This document shows, piece after piece, positions 38,639 through 46,411 of a stretch of DNA of 64,000 bases. This DNA comes from Pseudomonas serbica (GTDB lineage: Bacteria > Pseudomonadota > Gammaproteobacteria > Pseudomonadales > Pseudomonadaceae). Position 1 is the stretch's first letter. Each line of letters begins with the position of its first letter. Location of the stretch: positions 248,001 to 312,000 of the forward strand of contig NZ_JAQIYM010000003.1 in the NCBI RefSeq assembly GCF_028823535.1, given 5' to 3'. A program made the position numbers and the translations under genes. The notes below the pieces were generated by a model. That model saw nothing but the letters and a program-made list of their open reading frames with translations, was not told the DNA's origin and did no database searches.

Positions 38639-39292
38639 ATGGAATTTCTCAACGCCTTTTCCCACCTCGACTGGGCACAGGTCCTGCACCTGACCGGGCA
38701 ACACATCACCCTGGTGGGCATCGCCGTGACCCTGGCGATCGTGGTCGGCGTGCCGCTGGGCGTGCTGATGACGCGCTTCCCGACGCTCGCCGGCCCGCTG
38801 CAGGCCAGTGCCACGGTGCTATTGACCGTGCCGTCGATTGCGCTGTTCGGCCTGCTGCTGCCGTTCTACTCCAAGTTCGGCCAGGGCCTGGGCCCGATGC
38901 CAGCCATCACCGCCGTGTTCCTGTATTCGCTGCTGCCGATCATGCGTAACACCTACCTGGCCCTGACCAACGTCGAACCAGGCATCCGCGAAGCCGCGCG
39001 CGGCATCGGCATGACCTTCGGCCAGCGCCTGCGCATGGTCGAGTTGCCCATCGCCGTGCCGGTGATCCTCGCCGGCGTGCGCACTGCCGTGGTCATGAAC
39101 ATTGGCGTCATGACCATCGCCGCGACCATCGGCGCCGGTGGCCTCGGTGTACTCATCCTCGCTTCCATCAGCCGCAGCGACATGTCGATGCTGATCGTCG
39201 GCGCCGTGCTGGTCAGCTTGCTGGCCATCTTCGCCGACCTGCTTCTGCAATGGCTGCAACGCTCGCTGACTCCAAAAGGACTGCTCAAATGA
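38639..39292 (+). CDS. OpuC-type osmoprotectant ABC transporter permease 2
   Basis: A 217-aa permease with five or six helices. Conserved segments are TVPSIALFGLLLPF, IMRNTYLALTNVEPGIREAA and GIGMTFGQRLRMVELPIAVPV. Ribosome site AAGGAGG. It overlaps the ATPase start by 4 nt. Confidence 0.93.
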   Translation: MEFLNAFSHLDWAQVLHLTGQHITLVGIAVTLAIVVGVPLGVLMTRFPTLAGPLQASATVLLTVPSIALFGLLLPFYSKFGQGLGPMPAITAVFLYSLLPIMRNTYLALTNVEPGIREAARGIGMTFGQRLRMVELPIAVPVILAGVRTAVVMNIGVMTIAATIGAGGLGVLILASISRSDMSMLIVGAVLVSLLAIFADLLLQWLQRSLTPKGLLK

Positions 39293-40446
39293 TCGAACTT
39301 CAAAACCTCAGCAAGACCTTCCAAAGCAACGGCAAAGACGTGAAAGCCGTGGACTCGGTAAGCCTGACCGTCAATGAAGGCGAAATCTGCGTGTTCCTCG
39401 GGCCATCGGGTTGCGGCAAAAGCACCACGCTGAAGATGATCAACCGCTTGATCAAGCCGACCTCGGGCAAGATCCTGATCAATGGCGAAGACACCACCGG
39501 CCTCGACGAAGTGACCCTGCGCCGTAACATCGGTTATGTGATCCAGCAGATCGGCCTGTTCCCCAACATGACCATCGAAGAGAACATCGTGGTGGTGCCC
39601 AAGCTGCTCGGCTGGGACAAACAGAAATGCCACGACCGCGCCCGCGAGTTGATGAGCATGATCAAGCTCGAACCCAAGCAATACCTGCATCGCTACCCTC
39701 GGGAGCTGTCCGGCGGCCAGCAACAAAGGATCGGCGTGATTCGCGCGCTGGCAGCCGATGCACCGCTGTTGCTGATGGACGAACCCTTCGGCGCGGTCGA
39801 CCCGATCAACCGCGAAATGATCCAGAACGAGTTCTTCGAGATGCAACGGGCGCTGAACAAGACCGTGATCATGGTCAGCCACGACATCGACGAAGCGATC
39901 AAGCTGGGCGACAAGATCGCGATCTTCCGCGCCGGCAAGCTGTTGCAGATCGATCACCCGGACACCCTGCTGGCGCATCCGGCGGATGATTTTGTCAGCA
40001 ACTTCGTCGGCCAGGACAGCACGCTCAAGCGCCTGTTGCTGGTCAAAGCCGAGGATGCGGCGGACAACGCGCCGTCGGTGAGCCCGGAAACGCCGGTGGC
40101 CGATGCACTGGAATTGATGGACGAGCATGACCGTCGCTACGTGGTGGTCACCTGCGCCGACAACAAGGCCCTGGGCTATGTACGCCGGCGCGACCTGCAC
40201 CGTCAGAGCGGCACGTGCGGGCAATACCTGCGCGAATTCAACGCCACGGCGGCGTATGACGAGCATCTGCGCATCCTGTTGTCGCGGATGTATGAGTTCA
40301 ACCGTTCGTGGCTGCCGGTGATGGATGCGGAGCGGGTGTTTCTCGGGGAAGTGACGCAGGAGTCGATTGCCGAGTATCTGAGTTCGGGCAAGTCCCGTGG
40401 GGGCAAGACCAGTATCGTTTCGCCAGCAGAGACTGCTGTGGCCTGA
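39289..40446 (+). CDS. OpuC-type osmoprotectant ABC transporter ATPase with CBS domains
   Basis: A 385-aa ATPase. Walker A GPSGCGKST, signature LSGGQQQRIGVIRAL, Walker B LLLMDEPFGAVD, switch HDIDEA. The C-terminal 110 residues form a CBS pair (TPVADALELMDEHDRRYVVV; LRILLSRMYEFNRSWLPVMD), the ionic-strength sensor of OpuA-type ATPases. Its ATGA start overlaps the permease stop. Confidence 0.95.
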   Translation: MIELQNLSKTFQSNGKDVKAVDSVSLTVNEGEICVFLGPSGCGKSTTLKMINRLIKPTSGKILINGEDTTGLDEVTLRRNIGYVIQQIGLFPNMTIEENIVVVPKLLGWDKQKCHDRARELMSMIKLEPKQYLHRYPRELSGGQQQRIGVIRALAADAPLLLMDEPFGAVDPINREMIQNEFFEMQRALNKTVIMVSHDIDEAIKLGDKIAIFRAGKLLQIDHPDTLLAHPADDFVSNFVGQDSTLKRLLLVKAEDAADNAPSVSPETPVADALELMDEHDRRYVVVTCADNKALGYVRRRDLHRQSGTCGQYLREFNATAAYDEHLRILLSRMYEFNRSWLPVMDAERVFLGEVTQESIAEYLSSGKSRGGKTSIVSPAETAVA

Positions 40447-40455
40447 TCCCTTCAC

Positions 40456-40565
40456 TGATCGTTCCTACGCTCCGCGTGGGAACGCCTCCCTGGACGCTCT
40501 GCGCCCGCCCTTTGAGACGCGGAGCGTCTCTTGATGCATTCCCACGCGGAGCGCGGGAACGATCA
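40456..40565. repeat. Nested inverted-repeat element (GATCGTTCC...GGAACGATC)
   Basis: Outer arms 40456-40485 (TGATCGTTCCTACGCTCCGC...) and 40536-40565 are inverted complements with few mismatches. Each arm also folds on itself (TTCCTACGC/GCGTGGGAA; TTCCCACGC/GCGCGGGAA). The centre holds GACGCTCTGCG/CGCGGAGCGTC. This three-hairpin cruciform belongs to a repeat widespread in Pseudomonas chromosomes, distinct from REP. It may end opu transcription. Confidence 0.8.
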
Positions 40566-40658
40566 TTCAGGGGAACATCACACCGTCACACAGGTCCGTT
40601 ACATCAGTAGTTGTAAGGGACCGCACGACGGATGCGTGCAAAAACGCGACATTTTTTG

Positions 40659-40785
40659 TTGATCTCAAGCCCCTCACGCCCTAAAGTTCGCGCCGAACGT
40701 CCATGCTGGAAACGATCCATCCGGCTCAAGTACTGACGACGAGACAGCAAGGCCAAGGGAAAGCAGCGCTTCCCATGGCCTTTTT
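40659..40785 (+). ncRNA. Candidate small/leader RNA with its own promoter and terminator
   Basis: -35 TTGATC (40659-40664), 17-bp spacer, -10 TAAAGT (40682-40687), so a start near 40694. The RNA would be about 90 nt and end at the hairpin GGCCAAGGGAAAGC / GCTTCCCATGGCC plus TTTTT (40751-40785). Either a small RNA or an attenuated speC leader. The hairpin is clear; the promoter is weak (4/6 in each box). Confidence 0.45.
40751..40785 (+). terminator. Intrinsic terminator upstream of speC
   Basis: Long stem GGCCAAGGGAAAGC / GCTTCCCATGGCC (one mismatch, one bulge, small AGC-type loop) followed by TTTTTG. It lies 105 bp before speC, and no gene sits between it and the repeat element upstream. 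Confidence 0.8.
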
Positions 40786-40846
40786 GCTTTCGGCGACATG
40801 CCTTGGGAAGTAGGCGAACCAAAGTGGGGATACGGAGGACGTTCAT

Positions 40847-40879
40847 TTGCACCCATTGATAATTTCAGTTTGCCAGTAG
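40847..40879 (+). CDS. Candidate leader peptide of speC
   Basis: A 10-codon frame TTG...TAG (MHPLIISVCQ). It follows a perfect ribosome site GGAGG (40834-40838) at 8 nt. The stop TAG (40877-40879) overlaps the start of the speC ribosome site (TAGGAG), a layout that couples or competes with speC translation. No ornithine- or arginine-specific codons. Speculative. Confidence 0.3.
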   Translation: MHPLIISVCQ

Positions 40880-40890
40880 GAGTTCCCAGC

Positions 40891-42054
40891 ATGTCGATCC
40901 AGGTCGAAGACTATTTCGCGCGCGAAACCTTCCAGAAAATGAAGGCATTCGCCGACAAGCAAGAAACCCCGTTCGTGGTGATCGACACCGCGATGATCAG
41001 CCAGGCCTACGATGACCTGCGCGCCGGTTTCGAATTCGCCAAGGTCTACTACGCGGTCAAGGCCAACCCGGCTGTGGAAATCATCGACCTGCTCAAGGAG
41101 AAAGGCTCGAGCTTCGACATCGCCTCGATCTACGAGCTGGACAAAGTGCTGAGCCGCGGCGTCAGCGCCGACCAGATCAGCTACGGCAACACCATCAAGA
41201 AATCCAAGGACATCCGCTACTTCTACGAGAAGGGCGTGCGCCTGTATGCCACCGACTCCGAAGCTGACCTGCGCAACATTGCCAAGGCCGCACCGGGTTC
41301 GAAAGTCTACGTACGAATCCTGACCGAAGGCTCGACCACCGCCGACTGGCCTTTGTCGCGCAAATTCGGCTGCCAGACCGACATGGCCATGGACCTGCTG
41401 ATCCTCGCCCGTGACCTGGGCCTGGTGCCGTACGGCATCTCCTTCCACGTTGGCTCGCAGCAGCGCGACATCAGCGTCTGGGACGCGGCGATTGCCAAGG
41501 TCAAGGTGATCTTCGAGCGCCTGAAGGAAGAAGACGGCATCGTCCTCAAGCTGATCAACATGGGCGGCGGCTTCCCGGCCAACTACATTACCCGCACCAA
41601 CAGCCTGGAAACCTACGCTGAAGAAATCATTCGCTTCCTCAAGGAAGACTTCGGCGATGACCTGCCGGAAATCATCCTGGAGCCGGGCCGTTCGCTGATC
41701 GCCAACGCCGGCATCCTGGTCAGCGAAGTGGTGCTGGTCGCGCGTAAATCCCGCACCGCCGTCGAGCGTTGGGTGTACACGGACGTGGGCAAGTTCTCCG
41801 GCCTGATCGAAACCATGGACGAAGCCATCAAATTCCCGATCTGGACCGAAAAGAAAGGCGAGATGGAAGAAGTCGTCATCGCCGGCCCGACCTGCGACAG
41901 CGCCGACATCATGTACGAGAACTACAAGTACGGCCTGCCACTGAACCTGGCCATCGGTGATCGCCTGTACTGGCTGTCGACCGGTGCGTACACCACCAGC
42001 TACAGCGCCGTCGAGTTCAATGGCTTCCCGCCGCTGAAATCTTTCTACGTGTAA
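40891..42054 (+). CDS. speC: Ornithine/lysine decarboxylase (alanine-racemase fold)
   Basis: PLP enzyme making putrescine from ornithine (and cadaverine from lysine in some members). At 387 aa it is the short eukaryote-like group IV type. The PLP lysine is Lys57 (YYAVKANP), with HVGSQ, GGGFPANY, EPGRSLIA and active-site Cys335 (GPTCDSADIMYENYKYGLP, in part). It matches PAO1 speC (PA4519). ATG 40891 follows TAGGAG at 8 nt. An in-frame ATG at 40798 has no ribosome site. Confidence 0.95.
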   Translation: MSIQVEDYFARETFQKMKAFADKQETPFVVIDTAMISQAYDDLRAGFEFAKVYYAVKANPAVEIIDLLKEKGSSFDIASIYELDKVLSRGVSADQISYGNTIKKSKDIRYFYEKGVRLYATDSEADLRNIAKAAPGSKVYVRILTEGSTTADWPLSRKFGCQTDMAMDLLILARDLGLVPYGISFHVGSQQRDISVWDAAIAKVKVIFERLKEEDGIVLKLINMGGGFPANYITRTNSLETYAEEIIRFLKEDFGDDLPEIILEPGRSLIANAGILVSEVVLVARKSRTAVERWVYTDVGKFSGLIETMDEAIKFPIWTEKKGEMEEVVIAGPTCDSADIMYENYKYGLPLNLAIGDRLYWLSTGAYTTSYSAVEFNGFPPLKSFYV

Positions 42055-42078
42055 GTACTGCACGCAGAAATCAAAAAT

Positions 42079-42104
42079 GCCCATGCTCTGTCATGGGCTT
42101 TTTT
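42079..42104 (+). terminator. Terminator after speC
   Basis: GCCCATG / CATGGGC with a 6-nt loop and TTTTTT. Canonical. Confidence 0.95.
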
Positions 42105-42113
42105 GTGGGTGAT

Positions 42114-42203
42114 CTGTAGGAGCCGGCTTGCTGGCGATCAACGATCACGCGGTGGGTCTGGTTAACAGCGGCGCCTGAATTACCGGCAAGCCGGCTCCTA
42201 CAG
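42114..42203. repeat. REPIN of the GCCGGCTTGC subtype
   Basis: Left arm CTGTAGGAGCCGGCTTGCTG (from 42114) and right arm TACCGGCAAGCCGGCTCCTA (from 42181). The right arm contains the TAG stop of the Sel1 gene (42198-42200). Confidence 0.88.
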
Positions 42204-42962
42204 GGTCGAGGCGAGTTCGAGTTCAGTGCAGCGTCGGCGGTAATCGTCCGCCAGCATCTGGATGCGCGGATCGGTGGCGCTCATCAGCGCCTCGCTCGCC
42301 ACCCGCAGAAAATTCAGGTTCCCGGTGATCAGCGCCGTGCGTAGCCAAACCAGCGCTTGATCGACATTGCCTTCATCAGCCAATACCGCTGCAAAGCTGA
42401 ACTGCCCGCGAAAGTCCCCACCCTCAGCCGAACGCCGATACCAATCGCGCGCGGCTTGCAGGTCTTTCGCGCAGACCCGCCCTTCTTCCAGGTAGCGCCC
42501 CAGCAGGTTCATCGATTTTGCATGGCCCATTTCAGCGGCCTGTTGATAAAACCTCAATGCCTGTTGCTGATCCTCAAGCACCCCACGCCCGGTCGCCAGC
42601 AGGTTGGCGAAGTTGTACATCGCCCAATCCAGTCCGGCTTCGGCTGCGATGCGATAGTGCCTGGCGGCCTTCGCCGCATCGGCCTCGCAGCCCCAACCAT
42701 GCTCATGACAGCGGCCGAGCATGTTGCGCGCCATCAAATGCCCGCGCCGCGCGGCGATGTCAAACCAGCGCACGGCCAGCGGCTGATCCTGGGCGATGCC
42801 CTGCCCGTCCAGCAGAATCTGCCCAAGCAACGCCTGGGCATCGAGGACATCTTCGCCGGCGGCCATCAAAATGGCTTGGGCCGCACGGGCCGGGCTTTCT
42901 TCGAGCATGGACTTGAGCGTATCGCCGTCGAGGATTTCCTCACGGCGCAATTGAAAACTCAT
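42198..42962 (-). CDS. Sel1-repeat (TPR-like) protein linked to piuC
   Basis: A 254-aa cytoplasmic protein with about five Sel1 repeats: [80 protein letters not shown] and a weaker fifth. Sel1 repeats act as protein-interaction scaffolds. It corresponds to PAO1 PA4516, always beside piuC. Its ATG overlaps the piuC stop (ATGA), so it is co-translated and probably iron-regulated. The last codons CTG-TAG lie in a REP arm. Confidence 0.88.
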   Translation of the reverse strand: MSFQLRREEILDGDTLKSMLEESPARAAQAILMAAGEDVLDAQALLGQILLDGQGIAQDQPLAVRWFDIAARRGHLMARNMLGRCHEHGWGCEADAAKAARHYRIAAEAGLDWAMYNFANLLATGRGVLEDQQQALRFYQQAAEMGHAKSMNLLGRYLEEGRVCAKDLQAARDWYRRSAEGGDFRGQFSFAAVLADEGNVDQALVWLRTALITGNLNFLRVASEALMSATDPRIQMLADDYRRRCTELELASTL

Positions 42963-43639
42963 ACCTCGACCCAGCGCCGCAACAGGTTGTGATAGGTGCC
43001 GGTCAGGCGAATCAGCGAAGGGTGATCAGGCACATCTTCGGTCAACTGCCGGATCGCCCCGTCCATCTCGAACAACAGGGCACGCTGGCTGTCTTCGCGC
43101 ACCAGGCTCTGGGTCCAGAAAAACGAAGCGTAGCGTGTGCCACGGGTGACGGCGTTGACCTTGTGCAGGCTGGTGCCGGGATACAGCACCATGTCCCCAG
43201 CTGGCAGCTTCACGCGCTGGGTGCCGTAGGTGTCCTGGATTTCCAGTTCGCCGCCGTCGTAGTCCTCGGGCTCGCTGAAGAACAGCGTGGCCGAGAGGTC
43301 GGTACGCACCCGTTCGATACTGCCCTTGGGCTGGCGCACGGCGTTGTCGATGTGAAAGTCGAAACTGCCGCCGGCTGTGTAACAGTTCAGTAACGGAGGA
43401 AACACCTTGTGCGGTAACGCCGCCGACATGAACTGCGGGTTTTTCCACAGCCGCTCCAACATGGCCGCGCCGATCTCCTTGGCCAGCGGATGACCTTCCG
43501 GTAACTGCAGGTTGTGCTTGGCCTTGGCCGATTGATAGCCGGCGGTGATCTTGCCATCGGCCCAATCGGCCTGTTGCAGAGCCTCGCGAATGCGCTGCAC
43601 TTCTTCTTTTTCGAACAAGCCGGGAATGTGCAGCAGCAT
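42959..43639 (-). CDS. piuC: PKHD-type 2-oxoglutarate/Fe(II) hydroxylase PiuC
   Basis: A 226-aa iron-dependent dioxygenase of the PKHD family. The iron triad is His96 and Asp98 (FDFHIDNAV) with His159 (TSLHKVNAV), and the 2-oxoglutarate Arg is Arg169 (GTRYASFFW). ATG 43639 ([14 protein letters not shown]) is the family start. It is divergent from the TonB receptor piuA and induced by iron limitation in pseudomonads; its substrate is unsettled, possibly a siderophore. Confidence 0.95.
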   Translation of the reverse strand: MLLHIPGLFEKEEVQRIREALQQADWADGKITAGYQSAKAKHNLQLPEGHPLAKEIGAAMLERLWKNPQFMSAALPHKVFPPLLNCYTAGGSFDFHIDNAVRQPKGSIERVRTDLSATLFFSEPEDYDGGELEIQDTYGTQRVKLPAGDMVLYPGTSLHKVNAVTRGTRYASFFWTQSLVREDSQRALLFEMDGAIRQLTEDVPDHPSLIRLTGTYHNLLRRWVEV

Positions 43640-43670
43640 GGGGGCAAGCACCTGAAAGCAAAGGGGCGCC

Positions 43671-43689
43671 AATGATATTGATTCTTATT
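43671..43689. promoter_or_regulatory. Fur-box-like site, piuC side
   Basis: TGATATT-G-ATTCTTA (within 43671-43689) matches 11 of 14 positions of the 7-1-7 Fur consensus TGATAAT-x-ATTATCA. It lies 32 bp upstream of the piuC start. Confidence 0.65.
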
Positions 43690-43762
43690 GCCTGTGTAAA
43701 ACCCGACAGACGAATGAAACAGCAAAAACCGTAAGGTTAAATTGTAAAGAATGTAAATTCAG

Positions 43763-43783
43763 TGCGAATAGTAATGTTTCGCA
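43763..43783. promoter_or_regulatory. Fur-box-like palindrome, piuA side
   Basis: TGCGAA-N9-TTCGCA forms a 21-bp palindrome, and its 19-bp core matches 11 of 19 bases of the Fur consensus. It ends 2 bp before the piuA -35 element, so bound Fur would block the promoter. Confidence 0.6.
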
Positions 43784-43784
43784 A

Positions 43785-43813
43785 TTGATACGAATACGTG
43801 TTTACACTATATT
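43785..43813 (+). promoter_or_regulatory. piuA sigma70 promoter
   Basis: -35 TTGATA (43785-43790), 17-bp spacer, -10 TATATT (43808-43813). Both boxes are near-consensus, with a start expected about 43820, 28 nt before the ATG. Confidence 0.75.
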
Positions 43814-43847
43814 CCGCCGCCTCAAATCCTTGGGGAGGGGAATAAAA

Positions 43848-46166
43848 ATGTCACGTCAGCACCCACAACTACCGGTCAGTTCACCACGTCTGCTCGCCTC
43901 CGCCATTGGCGTGGCTATCACTGCCGGCTCTGCGGGCCACATGGTTTTCGCCGCTGAAAAAACCAACGAGAAAGCCCCAAGCAACACCATTTCCCTGGGC
44001 GCTACCGCAATCACCGGCGAAGCCCAGGACGAGACTTCCTACAACGTCGAGACAGCCTCCTCGCCCAAGTACACCGCGCCGCTGGTGGACACTCCGCGCT
44101 CGATCACCGTCATCCCGCAGCAGGTCCTCAAGGACACCGGCGCCCTGAACATGCAGGACGCGCTGCGTACCGTTCCGGGCATCACCTTCGGTGCTGGCGA
44201 AGGCGGCAACCCCCAGGGCGACCGTCCGTTCATCCGCGGTTTCGATGCCCAGGGCGACACTTACCTGGACGGCGTGCGCGATACCGGTTCGCAAAGCCGC
44301 GAAATCTTTGCCGTTGAATCGATCGAAGTCAGCAAGGGCCCCAACTCGGCCATTGGCGGTCGCGGCGCTGCCGGCGGCAGCATCAACCTGGTGAGCAAGA
44401 AAGCGCACCTGGGCGACTCGTTCGACGGTGGCTTTACCTGGGGTTCGGACCAGACCCAGCGCTACACCATGGACGGCAACTACCAGTTCTCCGACACCGC
44501 TGCCGGTCGTTTGAACCTGATGAGCCACGAAAGTAATGTCGCCGGCCGCGAAAGCGTCGATTACGATCGCTGGGGTGTCGCGCCATCGCTCGCCTTCGGC
44601 CTGGGCACCGACACTCGCGTCAACCTCGACTACTACCATCTGGAAAGCAACGACACGCCGGACTCGGGTATTCCCTACACCATCCCGGCCGGTGGCTCGG
44701 CTGCCCGCACCAAGTCCAATCCGGACAAGCCTTACGCCGGTGGCGACAGCAGCAACTTCTACGGCCTGACCGATCGTGACTTCCGCAAGGGTCGTACCGA
44801 CACGGCGACCATCGCCGTCGAGCACGACCTGAACGACGCGCTGACCGTCAAGAACACCCTGCGCCACGGCAGCAGCATGCAGGACTACATCTTGACCCAG
44901 CCGGACGACAGCAAGGGCAACGTCAACAATGGCACCGTCTGGCGTCGGGCCAATACCCGTGTCAGCAACACCGATACGACCACCAACCAGACCGACCTGT
45001 TCGGTGACGTCTACATCGCCGGCTTCAAGAACAGCTTCGCCACCGGTATCGAGTTGAGCCGCGAGGAAAGCAAGAAGTCCTCGTACACCGTCAACACCGA
45101 CACCACGCCGGGGACGGCCGCAGTCACCACCAACTGCAACCCGGCCCTCGTCGGCGCGCCAAGTGGCTACAACTGCACCTCGCTGGCGAACCCGAACCCG
45201 AACGATCCATGGAACGGTTCGATCAGCCGCAACTATGCCGGTACCGACACCACGGGTAAAACCTACGCGCTGTACGTGTTCGACACCCTGACGTTGTCCG
45301 AGCAGTGGCTGGTGAACATGGGCCTGCGCTACGACCATTTCGACACCGACTACAAGACCTACAACGCCGCCGGCACTACGACCTCCAAGGGCGATGACGT
45401 CAGCGAGTTCGTCACCGGTCAGCTCGGTGTGGTCTACAAACCCGCGGAAAACGGCAGCATCTATGCGTCCTACGCAACCTCCGCGACACCTCCGGGCTCC
45501 ACGCTTGGCGAAGGTCAGGACGGCAACCCGCTGGGCGGCACCCCGGATCGCAACGGCAACCTGCTCAAAAGCGATTTGGAGCCGGAAACCACCAAGAACT
45601 ACGAAATCGGTACCAAGTGGGATCTGCTGAACGATCGTCTGTCCTTGACCGCGGATATCTTCCGCACCGAGAAAGACAACGCTCGCGTCCAGGTCGATAC
45701 CACCACGTACGAAAACGCCGGCAAGACCCGCGTCCAGGGTGTCGAGCTTTCGGCCACCGGCAAGCTCACCGACAAATGGCAAGTCTTCGCCGGTTACGCC
45801 TACATGGACAGCGAGCAGGTTGACGGCGGTCCGATGGGCGCAGCCAACGATGGCAACGAACTGCCTAACACCCCGAAAAACAGCGCCAGCCTGTGGACGA
45901 CCTATCAGGTCACGCCGAAGCTGACCATCGGTGGCGGTGCGTTCTATGTCGACGACGTGTTCGGCAGCGTGGCCAATACCACCATGGTCAACGACTATGT
46001 GCGTTACGACGCGATGGCCGCCTACAAGCTGACCAAGAACGTCGACCTGCAGCTGAACGTGCAGAACCTGACCGACGTCACCTACTACGACAAAGCGTTC
46101 TCCACGCACTTCGCCAATCAGGCGGCGGGCCGGACTGCGCTGCTGAGCACCAACTTCCACTTCTGA
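43848..46166 (+). CDS. piuA: TonB-dependent siderophore receptor PiuA
   Basis: A 772-aa outer-membrane receptor. The signal sequence is atypically long (to about residue 37, HMVFAAEK). The plug has LVDTPRSITVIPQQVLKDTG, RTVPGITFGAGEG and IEVSKGPNSAIGGRGAAGGSINLVSK (in segments), and a 22-strand barrel follows, ending AGRTALLSTNFHF. It takes up catechol-type siderophores; in P. aeruginosa PiuA also admits siderophore-conjugated beta-lactams. The ribosome site GGGGAGGGG is very strong. Confidence 0.94.
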   Translation: MSRQHPQLPVSSPRLLASAIGVAITAGSAGHMVFAAEKTNEKAPSNTISLGATAITGEAQDETSYNVETASSPKYTAPLVDTPRSITVIPQQVLKDTGALNMQDALRTVPGITFGAGEGGNPQGDRPFIRGFDAQGDTYLDGVRDTGSQSREIFAVESIEVSKGPNSAIGGRGAAGGSINLVSKKAHLGDSFDGGFTWGSDQTQRYTMDGNYQFSDTAAGRLNLMSHESNVAGRESVDYDRWGVAPSLAFGLGTDTRVNLDYYHLESNDTPDSGIPYTIPAGGSAARTKSNPDKPYAGGDSSNFYGLTDRDFRKGRTDTATIAVEHDLNDALTVKNTLRHGSSMQDYILTQPDDSKGNVNNGTVWRRANTRVSNTDTTTNQTDLFGDVYIAGFKNSFATGIELSREESKKSSYTVNTDTTPGTAAVTTNCNPALVGAPSGYNCTSLANPNPNDPWNGSISRNYAGTDTTGKTYALYVFDTLTLSEQWLVNMGLRYDHFDTDYKTYNAAGTTTSKGDDVSEFVTGQLGVVYKPAENGSIYASYATSATPPGSTLGEGQDGNPLGGTPDRNGNLLKSDLEPETTKNYEIGTKWDLLNDRLSLTADIFRTEKDNARVQVDTTTYENAGKTRVQGVELSATGKLTDKWQVFAGYAYMDSEQVDGGPMGAANDGNELPNTPKNSASLWTTYQVTPKLTIGGGAFYVDDVFGSVANTTMVNDYVRYDAMAAYKLTKNVDLQLNVQNLTDVTYYDKAFSTHFANQAAGRTALLSTNFHF

Positions 46167-46174
46167 TAGGAATT

Positions 46175-46274
46175 TGCAGGAGCGAGCTTGCTCGCGAAAA
46201 ACTCAAGGGCGACACGGGCTGCCAGACAGGCCGCGTTATCGTTGACGACCATCGCGAGCAAGCTCGCTCCTACA
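46175..46274. repeat. REPIN
   Basis: Left arm TGCAGGAGCGAGCTTGCTCG (from 46175) and right arm CATCGCGAGCAAGCTCGCTC (from 46250). Confidence 0.88.
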
Positions 46275-46298
46275 GACAAACAGACATTGGCGGTGGCC

Positions 46299-46329
46299 AG
46301 CCCCGTTCATCCAGATGAGCGGGGCTTTT
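46299..46329 (+). terminator. Terminator after piuA
   Basis: AGCCCCGTTCATC / GATGAGCGGGGCT with a 2-nt loop, then TTTTGTG. Long stable stem. Confidence 0.9.
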
Positions 46330-46411
46330 GTGTGTAAAGGGAATGTTTCTCGACAACCCACGGCATAATGCGCGCCGTGATGATTATTTTTGAACGAACA
46401 AGGCGAGCGAC

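Larger units (their letters stand above)
40566..40890 (+). promoter_or_regulatory. Leader region of speC
   Basis: A 325-bp region with layered signals: a candidate promoter (40659-40687), a strong terminator hairpin (40751-40785), a strong ribosome site GGAGG (40834-40838) serving a candidate 10-codon leader peptide, then the speC ribosome site TAGGAG. It suggests regulated expression of polyamine synthesis. Details are in separate entries. Confidence 0.5.

Noticed and set aside
43881..46160. 759-codon minus-strand frame opposite piuA
   Set aside because: Mirror of the piuA coding sequence, with repetitive Val/Gly/Arg composition typical of antisense frames.
46330..46411. Fur-like sequence (GTGATGATTATTTTTGA) before piuB
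   Set aside because: It fits the Fur consensus poorly and lacks palindromy; not strong enough to list.
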